Source of the DNA: Obelidium mucronatum
Lineage: Eukaryota > Chytridiomycota > Chytridiomycetes > Chytridiales > Chytriomycetaceae
DNA: 64,000 bases
NCBI GenBank assembly: GCA_025765595.1
Contig: JAIVFH010000065.1
Span: forward strand, 1-64,000
Direction of reading: 5' to 3'
Part shown: piece by piece, positions 34,264 through 47,804 of the stretch
Layout of the letters: every line of letters starts with the position of its first letter
How positions within the stretch are numbered: position 1 is the first letter of the stretch
The notes under the pieces: generated by a model
Told to the model about the DNA's origin: nothing
What the model saw: the letters and a program-made list of their open reading frames with translations, nothing else
The model's database searches: none
Made by a program: the position numbers and the translations under genes

Positions 34264-37200
34264 ATGGAAATCTTCTTCTGGTTGATCTGCATCACAGCTT
34301 CTTGCCGAAGAGCAGCTGTAGCAGCATCAGTTCCAGGAACTACCCAGGCGAATATTACTCTGGCATTTGTTAGCTTTTACTGCGATCTTCCTAAGACACC
34401 GCCATACCGTGGAACTCTGCTGGATGGGTATGATGTCAAACCTAACCGAAGTGGATTTGAATGGACTATCAGGACACCTATATTGGAATGATATCGCCAT
34501 GGTCGCAGCCGTGGAGATGGCAAATAACATGTCAATTTTGGGCGCCTCATCTTCCATCGCGATAAAACGATTCACAGATTGTAAGCTGTCGAGTCCCGAT
34601 GAGCAATACACTGGAAACTCTGGAGGCTTCGCCTCCTCGATTGTGGCTCAAGATATTGCCGAAAATCATCATGATGTTATTGGAGCTGTGGGTTACGAAT
34701 TCAGTACCACTGCAAGCGGCCTTGCAGAAGCCCTCTCATTTCACAAAGTTAGTTGGCCTTCGGATGTATTTATTCCAATTATAATGATCATATTCGGCAG
34801 ATTCCTTACTGTAGCTCGGTTTCGGGCTCACCGCGATTTCGGAACAAGGCAAACTATTCGTACATGTTTCGAACAATATCCACAGGTTTCAACACTTGCC
34901 AAAATTTCCAAAAACTATATGAGATTATAATTCAAGTACACTTTTTTTTATTCAGACTATGGAGAACACTTGTACCAGTTATATCGAGCCTGGAATATTC
35001 GACAAGTTGCAATCATTTACCAAAGCGACGATGATTTGGGGTTTCAAACTTTTATATCGATCGATTCTGCGCTGCGAGATCGTGGAATTGTGGTTGTATC
35101 CAAAGTTGGCCTCAGGACAGACTTTAGCCCTGCTGACGCGCAATATGCAGCACTGCTCATCATGCGCACCACGGCCAGGTACTTTATCATATCAGGAACT
35201 CAAGAATTCGTTTCCGAGATAATTTACAGGATGGGAAAACTCGATTTGGTGAAAGCCGGTAGAGTTTGGATGTCCTACAATACTCCCTTACCTCGAATAG
35301 GTCTACAACTAGTTTTGGAGAAAAATTAAACAAGGGGTTCACTGAAAATTGGTTTTCTTCAACTTAATAGATGAATACGATCAAGAATACTGACAAGTTT
35401 CTGGAAGGTTTCATTCTGCTCTTCCCACAAGCTCCAAACGTCAAATCTACACTCTTTGAACGAGTTTATCCACCGAGTCACGGCTTTAGCAAATGTTTCC
35501 ATATCGCAATTTGATTTTGTATACACTTTTGGGCTTCCCTATTCTTTTGATTGCGTGATGATGATGATTCTAGGATTTCAAAGTGTGAGGGGCAGCTTAC
35601 AAATTTTTCTTATGGGTTGATCTGAATTTTCTGTATGTATAGCTACTTCGCTACGAAAATAATACACTCTCTATGCTTGCAGGAAGAAAACTTCAGCACT
35701 TGATGAACCACACTTTATTTGCGGCATTGGGTTATGATGGTGTTTCAGCCACACCCATGGAGCTCGACACAAAAGGCGATCTGAAGCTGTAAACTTTTTT
35801 TTTATCCATTCTCCTTTCAATGTTTAGAGGAGAGTAGCGTATCTAATGCCATACAACTTGGGTGATTAGGGGCTGTGAATTTCTCATTTATGGAAATAAT
35901 GGAACCCATCCAACTGCTTTTGGGGCCTACGAATGTGAATGCGACTGCATTTTCATATTATCCAGGCATAGAGATATTGTTTAATGGAGGTAAGAGCGCC
36001 AACTCTTAACCCATCCATGAAGTCTGAAAAAAAAAACCTTGGAAAGGTCTTTCAAAACCGCCAGCAGATGGAGCCCCAGCCCCTCTGAAACTATATCACC
36101 CTCTTAGATCGCATTCAGGAATCGCATTCAGTGTTTTAACTATTCTGGGGACTATTAACATGTATGGCATCCACTGCCTTCATTGTCCGATATAAACACA
36201 AGGAAGCTGTCAAGGCGTCGTCCATTCCCGAATGCATTCTAATCGTAGCTGGCTGCTTTATCGGATACATTTGCGCGATACTGACTCTCTTTGATGCAAC
36301 GGACTTACTTTGCGAAATCCGAATGTGGACACTTGTTTTGGGATTCTCAACTGCCCTATCAACACTCGTTTCAAAAAACATTTTACTCGGCGTCATGTTT
36401 GAATACCGTATCAGAAAGCCACAAAAACTTATGTTCAAAATTCGGTGTGGCAATGCATGCGTGATTGCTTTAATTGTGGGCATGTTGGTTTATTGGACTG
36501 AAACAAACGACGGAATGACACATCTTGATTTGTTTCAAGATTCCAGCAGCTATTATAATCTTTGTATCAATAATTCTTGGAATGTGTTTTACGTTGGCGT
36601 CTGTTTGTATCTTGCTCTTGTTCTTAGTCTGTTTTTTATTCGGAATGTCCGATGGTCAACATATAATGAGAGCACAACGATTTCCATCATAACGTTATCG
36701 ATACCGTTGCTTTATTTTATGATGGACACTGTGTCATCCAAAAACAACGCGTCAATCAATTCTGCAAACAGACGTGCTGCCTGTATATGGGCCCTTGTCA
36801 CCATCATTTTGATAATGGTTGTAGGAACCCGCATATTTGATTTCATCACCGAGGAGGGAATGTTGTCGTCTTTGATTAACCGATTTTTCAAGCGAATCTC
36901 TAAAATGAAAACCAGTGTTGCAAATTTAGCTGAGGCGAGGACTGATTACGTTCGAGCCGCGTCTTCTACAACGTCTGTGCAGAGAACGGGTTTTTCACTC
37001 TCAAAGAAGACGGGAACGTACAAGAGGCGGTTGTTGTTGATGACGACGGATTTTCATGTTTACAGAGCAAGAGTAAATGAGCAGAGAAAATGGTCAAACT
37101 GGAAAAAAGAAGTCGCCGAATTGAACTACATGAATGGTAGGGTTTGGCTCTCCCTCTTATCATCGAGCAGCACAGCATGTTTTATAATCGTGGATATTGG

Positions 37201-37366
37201 AGTCCAAATGCGAATTGATGGCTCCTTGGTCATTATCGAATCCTCATCAAACAAAGGTGACAAGGACCAGTTTCCAATGAAATACACGCTTCAGCTAGAA
37301 TATGAAAGCCCAGAAACTGCCCAGGCATTTGCATCTGAGTTGAAACAAGCTTTGGAATGGAAATAG
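34264..37366 (+). CDS. GABA-B-like family C G-protein-coupled receptor
   Basis: A signal-peptide-like start (MEIFFWLICITASC) leads into a periplasmic-binding-like ligand domain: LAFVSFYCDLPKTPPY, DIAMVAAVEMAN, DVIGAVGYEFSTTASGLA, WNIRQVAIIYQSDDDLGFQ and HPTAFGAY. The juxtamembrane block LSKPPADGAPAPLKLYHP and seven helices follow. AVKASSIPECILIVAGCFIGY is the conserved TM1-TM2 step of family C receptors. Predicted exons: 34264-34408, 34452-34747, 34801-34885, 34956-35311, 35371-35615, 35683-35788, 35870-35989, 36047-37366. A C-terminal domain after the last helix (TTDFHVYRARVNEQRKWSNW) resembles a PH fold. Three one-base frame slips (~35,455, ~35,932, ~36,156) must be assumed, so it may be a pseudogene or carry assembly errors. 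Confidence 0.75.
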
Positions 37367-37405
37367 CAATAAAAACTAAGGGATATTGCAAGTTTTTATT
37401 TTGTT

Positions 37406-39568
<2,163 letters not shown>

Positions 39569-39714
39569 TGTTGTCTTTTTTTTTTGTTTTTGTTTGCTGG
39601 CGCGGAAGGACCGGGATCTTAAAGCCCGGAACAGCCGGATCAACGCTCCGCTTCCGCTGCCTCAAAAACAAGCCAAAACCAAATCTCCACTCGACGGGCG
39701 TCTTTATTGCTCCG

Positions 39715-42393
39715 CTACAACTCGCCCTCCTCCAGGTCGCGGTCCATGTCCACAGGCTCAGCCACAGGCATGGCAACACAGGTGGCAATCCAGTGCTGGA
39801 CCGGCGTCGGTCCACCCGCCGCATTCCTGCTTCTCGTTCATCGTCAGACCGTCCAGATCTCTGTCTCATTATATCAGAAGAAAAACTAAGCAAAGGAAAA
39901 ATATGTAGAATACTAACCCGCCTCTTTTTCTTCACGACGATCTCGATCGCGTCCAGATGACTTTCGCTTCCTCGACTTTTCACCGTCATCAGCTCTCTTC
40001 TGAGCTCGATGATTCGCTTTCCTCTTCCTTGGCCTTTTTATCGTTTGAAAATAGAAAAAGGGTGAGAAAGCGATTCCCTTGAAAAGATTACACTGCAAAC
40101 CTTCAACTTCTTGACAAATTTATCAAACACATGTACTCGCTGATCTTCATCCAAATCGGTATACTCTTCTGCACCTTTTACAAGAGTGCGAACTTTGTCC
40201 CAAGTTGCGCTGCTGGTAAGGACGTGGTGTGAGGTGCTTAGAAGGGATTTGAAAGCGTCAAGACGTTTTCGAGTCTTGCGCTCTTTTCTACGGTCGTCAT
40301 CCTTATGTTTGCTTATCGCTCTATTCATGAGCTGGGAGTGCATGAGGGTGAGTTGATAGGTCGGAGGCATTTGAAATTCAACAAAGTACCTCATCAAAAA
40401 CTTGTTTGAGAGTGTTCTGGTCAAACTTTCCGCTTGGGTTAAAGTTTCTGAAATCATGCTCAAAGTCGAATAAATGACGTCTGAATTGCCACATTGATAC
40501 CGGATGCCTGTATAGATAATTCAAGACTATTTGAACAAATGCCACAACTGACCGACAACGTCTTACCCTCACGGCATCTAATGCCTCCTTCCTGACAGCC
40601 AAATATTTGTCCTCCAAGCTAACAAGAACATCCCAAAACAGTTCCAATGGATTACTTCCAGCTTGCCCCAACATTTCCAAGAAACAGGGCTCTTCTGCAA
40701 TAAACGGGTAGACTTCCTTCCACTTTGAATTAACATGAATGCCTCCTTCCTTGACAAGACGATCCAATAATAATTTAAATTCATCTCGAAGCTGTCGCTC
40801 TCTCCTTCTCTCAGCATTTCGAACGCGATCGACTTCTTGGAAAAAGGCTGCTTCAAGCTGCTTCATGTGGTCTTCAAATGTGACGAGAATATCAATTGCT
40901 TCCATTGAATGAAGTGGATTGACGCTGTTTGGGCTAGGGTGGCAAAAAATCAGGGATGTGAAGCCCACAGGTTTTGAGCTTCTGCCCAAGTGGTTCGCGC
41001 CGTAATCGTAGTGGTTGTTTTGAGAATAGTGTTTAAATCGTTCCACGTTTTCTTTCCGAAGGGCTCGCTTGTCTTCCTATTCATCCAAACGAAATTGAGT
41101 TAAACTTTCTGTTGAACTCCTCTGCTCTGTCTACCAACCGCATCTTTTTTACGAAATTCCGTCATGAACTCATCGAACAGCTCTGTCCTGCGTTCAGGCT
41201 CGATAGACTGGAACACTGGATCCTCCGCGAAAACTTCTGCCATCTTTTTATAGCGTAACATAATAGTCAATTCAGCACCCAACGACCCAAGCAATACAGC
41301 GAATGACTCTCGCTCATACGTTAATTTATCTTCCTTCTCTTTCTGTAGAAAAAAAAATAGTTGGATGTTGAAAACTGTGAACTTGCAAACCAAAAAATAC
41401 CTGAATTCTGGCTTTCTTTTCTTCCACATAAGTTTGAAACGCTTGCTTACGTTCAGCTAGAGTTTTAAGACATCTATACATTGGATTATTGATCACTTGT
41501 CTCATTGTTTGCTCCCAAGTCCAATCAAGTCCAACATTCTGCAAGCAAAAAAAAAAAAAAAGAAAACAATCTCATGTCAGACAGCCCTATTCTCTCGCTA
41601 ACAAAATTTAATAATAATAAAAAAGTTGACTCTCAACTGCCTGCTCAAGCATATCCTTGAATGCGATTTCAGCTTCTTCTTTGGAGTCGAAATTGTGGGT
41701 AACCACAACCGGTGCGGCCACAGGGGCAGGAGGAACATATTCAACAGGAGCCACTGGGATAATGATGTCAAACTTATCAATGATGGCTTGATATTCAGGG
41801 GGCGCTTTCCAAACAGTTTCCCGCGTAGCTACATGAAACAAGAAAAAAAAACGTTTAAGTTTAATGAGAAGCCACCTATTGATAAACAGAAGGCTCGAAA
41901 GTAGGATGGCCGAACCAGTGTTGCTATAGTATTTGCGGCCGTCCTCTGTTTTATACTCTTTCCAAGGACAAGCCGAGAGCGCTTTCTAAAAGAACAAGAA
42001 GATTCCAAAAAATAGTAGACTATTTAGAGATGTGATGGATTCAAGGCAAAATGGCAGAAAACGTTACTTCTAATGGCGTCTTGAGTTCTTCAGGTTTGTC
42101 CCAAGTACTTTGCTGAGTGACCTTGTTGTAATAATACGCCTTTCCATCTGGTTTTGTGTGTGTAATCCAGTCTGATTGCTGGCTTGCCTGAAGAAGGAGG
42201 CCAATTCATATTTTCGTAAGTCAGCTTAAGTCCGTAAGATGATGTTGTTGCTCACCATCGGTACTCCCGGCGGCTTCATTTGCAGCGGCATTGGCGGCTG
42301 CATCAAGCCAGGAGGAGGAAGGGCTGGCCACGGCTAGAAGAAAGAGTGAGATGCGTTGCAGTTCTACCAAAAGAGATTAAGACTTACATTCAT
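39715..42393 (-). CDS. PRP40: Prp40-type U1 snRNP splicing factor
   Basis: About twelve exons. The N-terminus is Pro/Met-rich (PGLMQPPMPLQMKPPG), followed by two WW domains (SDWITHTKPDGKAYYYNKVT, WKEYKTEDGRKYYSN) that bind Pro-rich branch-site factors. Several FF domains follow: WTWEQTMRQVINNPMYRCL, RTTWAEAQNLWASHP and SFIRL..FDQNTLKQVFDE. The tail is Lys/Arg/Ser-rich (KSRKRKSSGRDRD) and ends DLEEGEL. This is the Prp40/PRPF40 layout, a U1-associated protein bridging the 5' splice site and branch point. Six one-base slips are needed (about 41,034, 40,952, 40,936, 40,463, 39,918 and the last 70 bp), nearly all in runs of 2-4 equal bases. The domain content is nevertheless clear. Confidence 0.85.
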
Positions 42394-42474
42394 CGTTTTT
42401 TTTGAATAATAATTTATTTTTGTTTAATTATTTTTATTTCAGGAAGTTAACAACTCGCAGTTAATATTTAATAT

Positions 42475-43398
42475 TTACTGCTTGAAATACTTGGACGCGA
42501 CAAAGGCTATGAAAACAAAATCAGCCGACCCCAGAAAACAAAAAACCAAATTCCATTTCACTTACCACCAACCAAAACACCCAAAGAGACTCCCACAATA
42601 GAAAACTCGTTCACAATAGCCCGGTTGCTCTTAGCTTTAGTGGCCGCAGCCAACTGCGTCTGGAGCTCGCCGTTCTTCTTCAACAAAAACTCATTGTACT
42701 TGCGGAGACCCTTTTCCTTCTTGTGTTGGCCATCACAGAAGGGAGCATTCTCTGTTTGCTTGCATCCACTGTAAATCGGTAAAACGCGTTTAGTGTGTGT
42801 TCTTTTCAGCGATTTGAGCGATTTGAAATCGGGATTTCAAGATGGCTATTGAGGTAATGGGAAACGGGTTACGAACCAAAGAAAGTACTTCTTGGCTTCA
42901 GAAACCTGTTCATTGAAAATCCTTGGTTTATAAAGGACAGACTCTACTACAACTTTGAAAGTGTAACCCGACAAAATTACCTTGAATTTAACTGGAGACA
43001 GCCCTGTGCCCTTGTGGGATCCATCGCAGAATGGCTGGTTCTTGGAAAGACCACAGCTGCAGTAGAAATAGTCCTAGAAGGAGAGTTGTGAGTCCAAGCT
43101 GGCGCTTGGCGTTTTTGCTATTTCTCACCTTTCCTGCAACCAAGTCAACACCGTCTATGTACCAGTTATCAAGTAAAAATTATCGGCAACAAGCGAGTTC
43201 GACGAATTTGTTGAAGAGGGAACAGGTTTGGGTTTGGTTTGTTTGTTAGAGTCATATTAGTGTTGCTGAATTATGCGGCGTACATGGGAATCCTTGGACG
43301 AAAGCAGGTTCGGCGGCCTGGGCAGCAACTTCAATATAACAAGTTAGCGGACTGAGTATTGGCAGGAGTGTTGGGCATATAGTACCTGGAGCAGACAT
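42475..43398 (-). CDS. Tail-anchored protein with two CDGSH iron-sulfur motifs
   Basis: Seven short exons between 43398 and 42475, about 145 residues. Two CDGSH zinc-finger-type [2Fe-2S] sites are present: [16 protein letters not shown] and [16 protein letters not shown], each with the 3Cys-1His ligand set. A Lys-rich helix then leads to a hydrophobic segment ([21 protein letters not shown]) at the very C-terminus, the layout of a tail-anchored mitochondrial or ER outer-membrane protein. CISD3-type proteins have two motifs but no such anchor, whereas CISD1/2 have one motif and an N-terminal anchor, so this order is unusual. The first exon is only 13 nt (MSAP). Confidence 0.85.
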
Positions 43399-43613
43399 AT
43401 TGTTAGTTTTTTGATTTTTTTTTTCTAGTATCGCACACGTGTTCTTGCTTCTGCAGCTCCCAGCCCTGCGAAGTTCACTCACCACCCAATCTATTATAAA
43501 ACACCAAGAAGTTTTGATTGCATTTCTTATTGCCGAATTTCCAATTCTTTACTTTTATTTTATTTTAATTAGTTTCGCTTTCTGATTGGTCTGTTTTCAC
43601 CGAAACCCACTTC

Positions 43614-45107
43614 TCATTCATCCGCCAACATATTTTTTAGCCGATTCAAATGAAAACTCATCAACAAGATATGAGCAGGCGGAACCAACAAGAATCCCCA
43701 ATGCACAAACTGTAGGAAACCAATTAAACTTTGCTCCCCACCACGATTGGCACCAATGTCAATCATAAGTGATCGAACCCACGCGTCGCAAGGTATATAA
43801 AAAAGAGCGACAGTATCTCCCGCACATAGAAAGACAAGAACTAAAAGCAAGCCAAATACCGACAGCCTCAACCTTCTTCGGATTTGATATTGCTGGGCCA
43901 GTCGCTTCTTGGCAGAGGGGGTTTGGCTTATGATACTCCCAAGTTGTCGCAACGATTGCATTAATTGGCTTCGTTCTCCGCCTGTCGGTGTCATTGGTGT
44001 GCCTGGAGTATTTGCGCTTCCAGGACTCCCGAAACTACGGGATTGGGAAATCAAGTTTGTGATGATTGATATTCCTTGTGTTTTGTGGGATAAATTTGAT
44101 TGTTGTTGGTTGGATCGCGCTGGGCTTGTGGCCATGACTACATTTCCCCGACTGCCTGGCATGACTTCGACGCGATTTAACGTGTCGGTTCCATTATGAA
44201 CACTGCTATCTTGTGTGGATACACCACAATTTCGAATGGATTCCATGGGCGAAGTCGGGGATCTCAGGCTGTCCACAGCGTGAGTTGATGGCTGAGACAC
44301 GGGTAACCCCACAATACTACTTCGGAGACTACTCTTCAAATGCCTGTCTAATCTTTCTTGTGATTTTATCAACAAGTTCATTACTTGTAAAACTGTTAAA
44401 ACTGGTGCGAAGATAAAATAAAATAGAAAAGGAAACCAACCTAGGTATTGAGACCACAGATCCAAAACCAAGAAAGAGAAATTCCAAGCGGATTGCACAA
44501 GACCCACAAACATGTCCACGTCAACATCCAATTCTGCAGTTTTGGAGAACCCGATTTCACATGAACTCTCAGCAAACAGCATTGTCCACCCAGACCATCC
44601 CGTTTCATAAATAGAATTTCCTTTTCCTTTTTTTAGGATATCGATTTGGTATCCCAATGCAAGTATAATTGTTGTTGATGTGGCCCAGACTACACATAGG
44701 AATCACGAACCCGGATTTGATCTTGCTTTGCTTTGTAAACTCGCTTTCTAAATTTATATGATATAGACGCGTTGTTGTCATTGTCAAGTAAACCTGGAAG
44801 GGACGCGCTTCGGAGTCAGATTTACAAATTGCGACATCTAACGACGTACCATGCTGTAAAGCATCCATAGAATTCGAGATAAATAAATAGCCGCTGGTTT
44901 ATCATAGTTTTCCGAGCAGGCTATGGAATAGGAACACGCTGTCCAGATGGAAAGGATCATTTGCGACAAAAGGTGCAGTCCCGTGACTCTTGTCAGTCCT
45001 TTTAACGCGCTCTTTGCTGCAAAACTAAGGTTGACCAGCTGAATTACAGCAGCTATAGTCGCTACAGATATGCCGATGATGTTCGCTGTCCAAACCATCG
45101 TTTTCAC
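43614..45107 (-). CDS. Multi-pass (about 7TM) membrane protein, unknown
   Basis: Exons 44850-45107 and the block 43614-44792 encode ~440 residues. Hydrophobic segments: IIGISVATIAAVIQLVNL, GLHLLSQMILSIWTACSY, ILWMLYSMVYLTMT, FVIPMCSLATSTTIILALGY, FPFLFYFIFAPVLTVLQVM, LSVFGLLLVLVFLCAGDTV and FLQFVHWGFLLVPPAHILL. A ~160-residue Ser/Thr/Pro-rich loop lies between helices 5 and 6 (ANTPGTPMTPTGGERSQ). The topology is receptor-like and similar in style to the 7TM gene at 14-15.6 kb, but I do not recognise the family. One base of the GGG at ~44,683 must be dropped to join helix 4 to the next frame. Confidence 0.65.
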
Positions 45108-45240
45108 GGTTTGTCAGATAAAAACATGTTGAAAACACCATCATTCTTCGCCCGCATGGCATTGTCGAAAGATAACACAGACTTATCGTCAAATATTTAT
45201 CTCAACTTTCCGAAAAATCTTTTATCTGTAATCTCCTTCT

Positions 45241-47015
45241 TCACACAACTTTCACTACTTCACCCTTCTCCAAACAGATCAAGTTAGTCAATACGTTTGG
45301 CATCTCCTCTTCATGGTGCGACACAAACACCATGGCCTGCTCAGAATTCTCTGAAAACTCCCGTTCCAAATATCGGTGAACCATTTCAACGCCATCTTCA
45401 TCAACTCCTTGAAAAGGTTCATCCATAATAACAAGCTCTGGTCTCTTCACCAATGCCCGAGCAATCAAACCAAGTCTCTGCTCTCCCATACTCAAATCTG
45501 GGAACATTGCAAATTTCTTATCTAACAGACCAAAGTCCTTTAAGATTTGGTTAGCTGCTTTCTCTTGGTCTGGTGTGAGTACGATGGCAGTGTTGTCTCC
45601 ACTACCAAAACCCGTGCAAACAGCATCGAAAAGGGAAACAGCAGGGTTCCCATTTGCGGCATTGATGAATCCACGAATAAAGCGCGATGTAAAGTGCATG
45701 TGGAATTCAGGAGATATGAATCCAATTTTCGCTTTGATGTCCCAAATGGAGACACCAGGCTCACCACGACAATGACCAAACAGAGATACAATATTGCTGT
45801 AGGCTTGAGGATGATCTCCCACTAAAATAGAAAGGAGGGTTGTTTTTCCGGATCCGTTTGGACCAGTGAGGCCCCACTTCTCTCCCTTTCGAATTGTCCA
45901 GTTAACATTATTGAGAATCTTGGTTTCATCCACAGAGACCACTTTGACGTCTTTGAGCTCAACAATAGGTTTGGCATCAGGGATACTTGCAGGTTTTGGG
46001 ACAAATGGCCGAGCTTCAATTTTGGATTGACGATGTTTTGAATATTCCTCGTGTGTTCCTTGAAACGTAACACTAAGTTTATCAAGCTCCATGACATGAG
46101 TGATCCAGCTAGGAAGTGTATCTTGCGGTCTCATTAGAAGCATCAGTGTTGGGAACTGTTCATCCTTCGTTAATTCTCCCAAAAGATTTCCAAACTCGGC
46201 GCGAGTTCCCACGTCCAATCCCACTGTTAGAAAATAAGTTAGAAAAAGGACGAAAGACATGCCGATAAAGGGAGAAAACTCAACTGAAGGGTTCATCAAG
46301 AATCAAAAACTTTGCATCGCCAACATCAGTGTACAACAAAGACTTGGCCAAGCGAACGCGCATCAATTGACCATTTGAGAGACGAATCATGGGAAGCTTG
46401 GCAATAGCACCAAGTTTGAACTTTTCCGCAATACGTTTTTTGGAGGAATCGAGTTTTGTCAATGGGTCTTCAAAGACAGGAGGCGGGCGGTTTATGATTG
46501 TTCCTTCGATATCGCGAACAGCTACTACTAGATTTCTCGCTTTTGGGGTATCAAGGAGATACTGGGCGGCGGTAACCTTTTTCCATTTGTTGTCAATAGA
46601 TAATGATAGAGAGAAGTCCCACACCTCATCATCGTCAATCCCGCGCGTGATATCGATCCTGAATAGTGTGTGAAGAATATGACTTGTCGTTGAAGGCAAG
46701 CAGTCTAACACTTCGTGGAACCTGAGCTGTCGAAATGCCACGGAGTTGGAATGGAGTCAGTTGGTGTCGGTGATACCCATCTGAGCGCGCCGGCCAAAGC
46801 AGATCCCTTGAGATTGCAAGGTTTAACGTGGTTGAAGCCTGCGACGCCTTATCAGCCGTACTCACCAGCGTGCTCTTTCCAGATCCAACCCTTCCCACGA
46901 TCGCCCAGCGTTCATTGGAGTTGATTGTCCAGTTGAAGAACGGATTGATAAGAGGAGTCGTGCTCCCGTAACGGATGATAGAGGCCTTCTCGCACACCAG
47001 CAGCGGCTTTGACAT
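45241..47015 (-). CDS. Tandem ABC ATPase (ModF/YDR061W-like)
   Basis: Two nucleotide-binding domains without membrane helices. NBD1: Walker A GRVGSGKST, signature LSNGQLMRVRLAKSLL, Walker B FLILDEPF. NBD2: Walker A GPNGSGKTT, signature LSMGEQRLGLIARAL, Walker B LVIMDEPFQGVD, switch His FVSHHEEE. This matches fungal soluble ABC proteins related to bacterial ModF and yeast YDR061W, of unclear function. Introns: 46224-46284, and a possible 27-nt in-frame one with a perfect GTGAGT donor right after the first Walker A (46839-46865). One G of GGG at ~46,641 must be dropped. The ATG is 13 bp from the ATG of the divergent LDLa gene. Confidence 0.85.
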
Positions 47016-47028
47016 GTTTTTTTAAAAT

Positions 47029-47629
47029 ATGAACAAACTCCGGGGAATCAACCCACAAAATACGCATCGATACGGTTTCTCGAAAGACTCTTTTACGTGT
47101 TTTGACGGATCCGTCCTACCTCTCACTGCGTTTAACGATGATTACTGTGACTGCAAAGATGGCAGCGATGAGCCAGGAACAGCGGCTTGCGCAGGAACAG
47201 GCTCAGGAAAGTTTTACTGCGTTGGACGGAAAGGTCTTGAATGGACTAGCATTCCGCCTTCTAGAGTCAACGATGGCGTTTGTGGTCAGTGTAACAGTTT
47301 GCAATTGGCTCGAACCTAAACTATTTCGAGCAGATCCAGAGTGCTGTGACGGCTCAGATGAATACTCTGGTCTATTCAATGTACCAACACCTGTCCAAAC
47401 AGTAGTCTGATCCTACCTTCTTTGGCAAGCTTCGGACACACTGCTGCAACTTGACAACAAACTGGATCGTGAAATGGCAATCAAGACATCATATCTTCCT
47501 GTAATTCTCTTTATTTTACTGGCCTATTCTGTGCATGTCTGGCTGGGAACACGAAGGAGGAAAGGCATTCTTCCATTGTTTTTGGAATCGCGTCAGCGAT
47601 TAAGGATATTCAAAAAGAACTCAGATTAA
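47029..47629 (+). CDS. LDLa-repeat membrane protein, glucosidase II beta-like N-terminus
   Basis: The N-terminal 100 residues match the paired LDL-receptor class A modules of the glucosidase II beta subunit: FTCFDGSVLPLTAFNDDYCD, CKDGSDEPGTAAC, SRVNDGVC and CCDGSDEYSG, with the Cys and acidic Ca2+-binding pattern. Instead of the long beta subunit, the protein then has a short coiled segment and one hydrophobic helix (YLPVILFILLAYSVHVWLG) with a basic tail. Introns: about 47294-47334 and a 28-nt one at 47402-47429; one base seems missing near 47,379. There is no signal peptide, odd for a luminal module. Similar truncated LDLa membrane proteins exist in fungi, but no function can be given. Confidence 0.65.
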
Positions 47630-47804
47630 GAAGATAAATAAGATGTGATTTAAAGGCATGACTGTAGTTTGCGATTTGGCTTCCACCCCTTCTCGCTTCG
47701 CCTTGTGATGACTTAACATTTATATCGAATCCCTTTCCACCCCAATCAAAACTAGTTATAAAAGTGAAAGCCGAAGTGGCTAAAAGTGAAAAGAAAGAAT
47801 CATT

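Noticed and set aside
34452..34495. A +1 frameshift at a TGA (GAA-TGA-T) near 34,490 in the GABA-B-like receptor
   Set aside because: A 43-nt GT..AG intron at 34409-34451 joins the signal-peptide exon to the downstream frame with correct phase, so no frameshift is needed.
35935..35965. A 31-nt intron in the GABA-B-like receptor
   Set aside because: Splicing it would remove most of the spacing seen in relatives between the AFG and FNGG blocks; dropping one A of GAATG keeps that spacing, so a one-base error fits better.
40001..40100. A further frame slip in the Prp40 tail after an acidic/Ser-rich stretch
   Set aside because: Using the CAG acceptor at 40,001 instead of the AAAAAG one upstream joins the exons in frame without any base change.
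46715..46924. Plus-strand frame opposite the ABC ATPase
   Set aside because: Proline/serine-rich shadow frame antisense to a well-conserved nucleotide-binding domain, with no family features.
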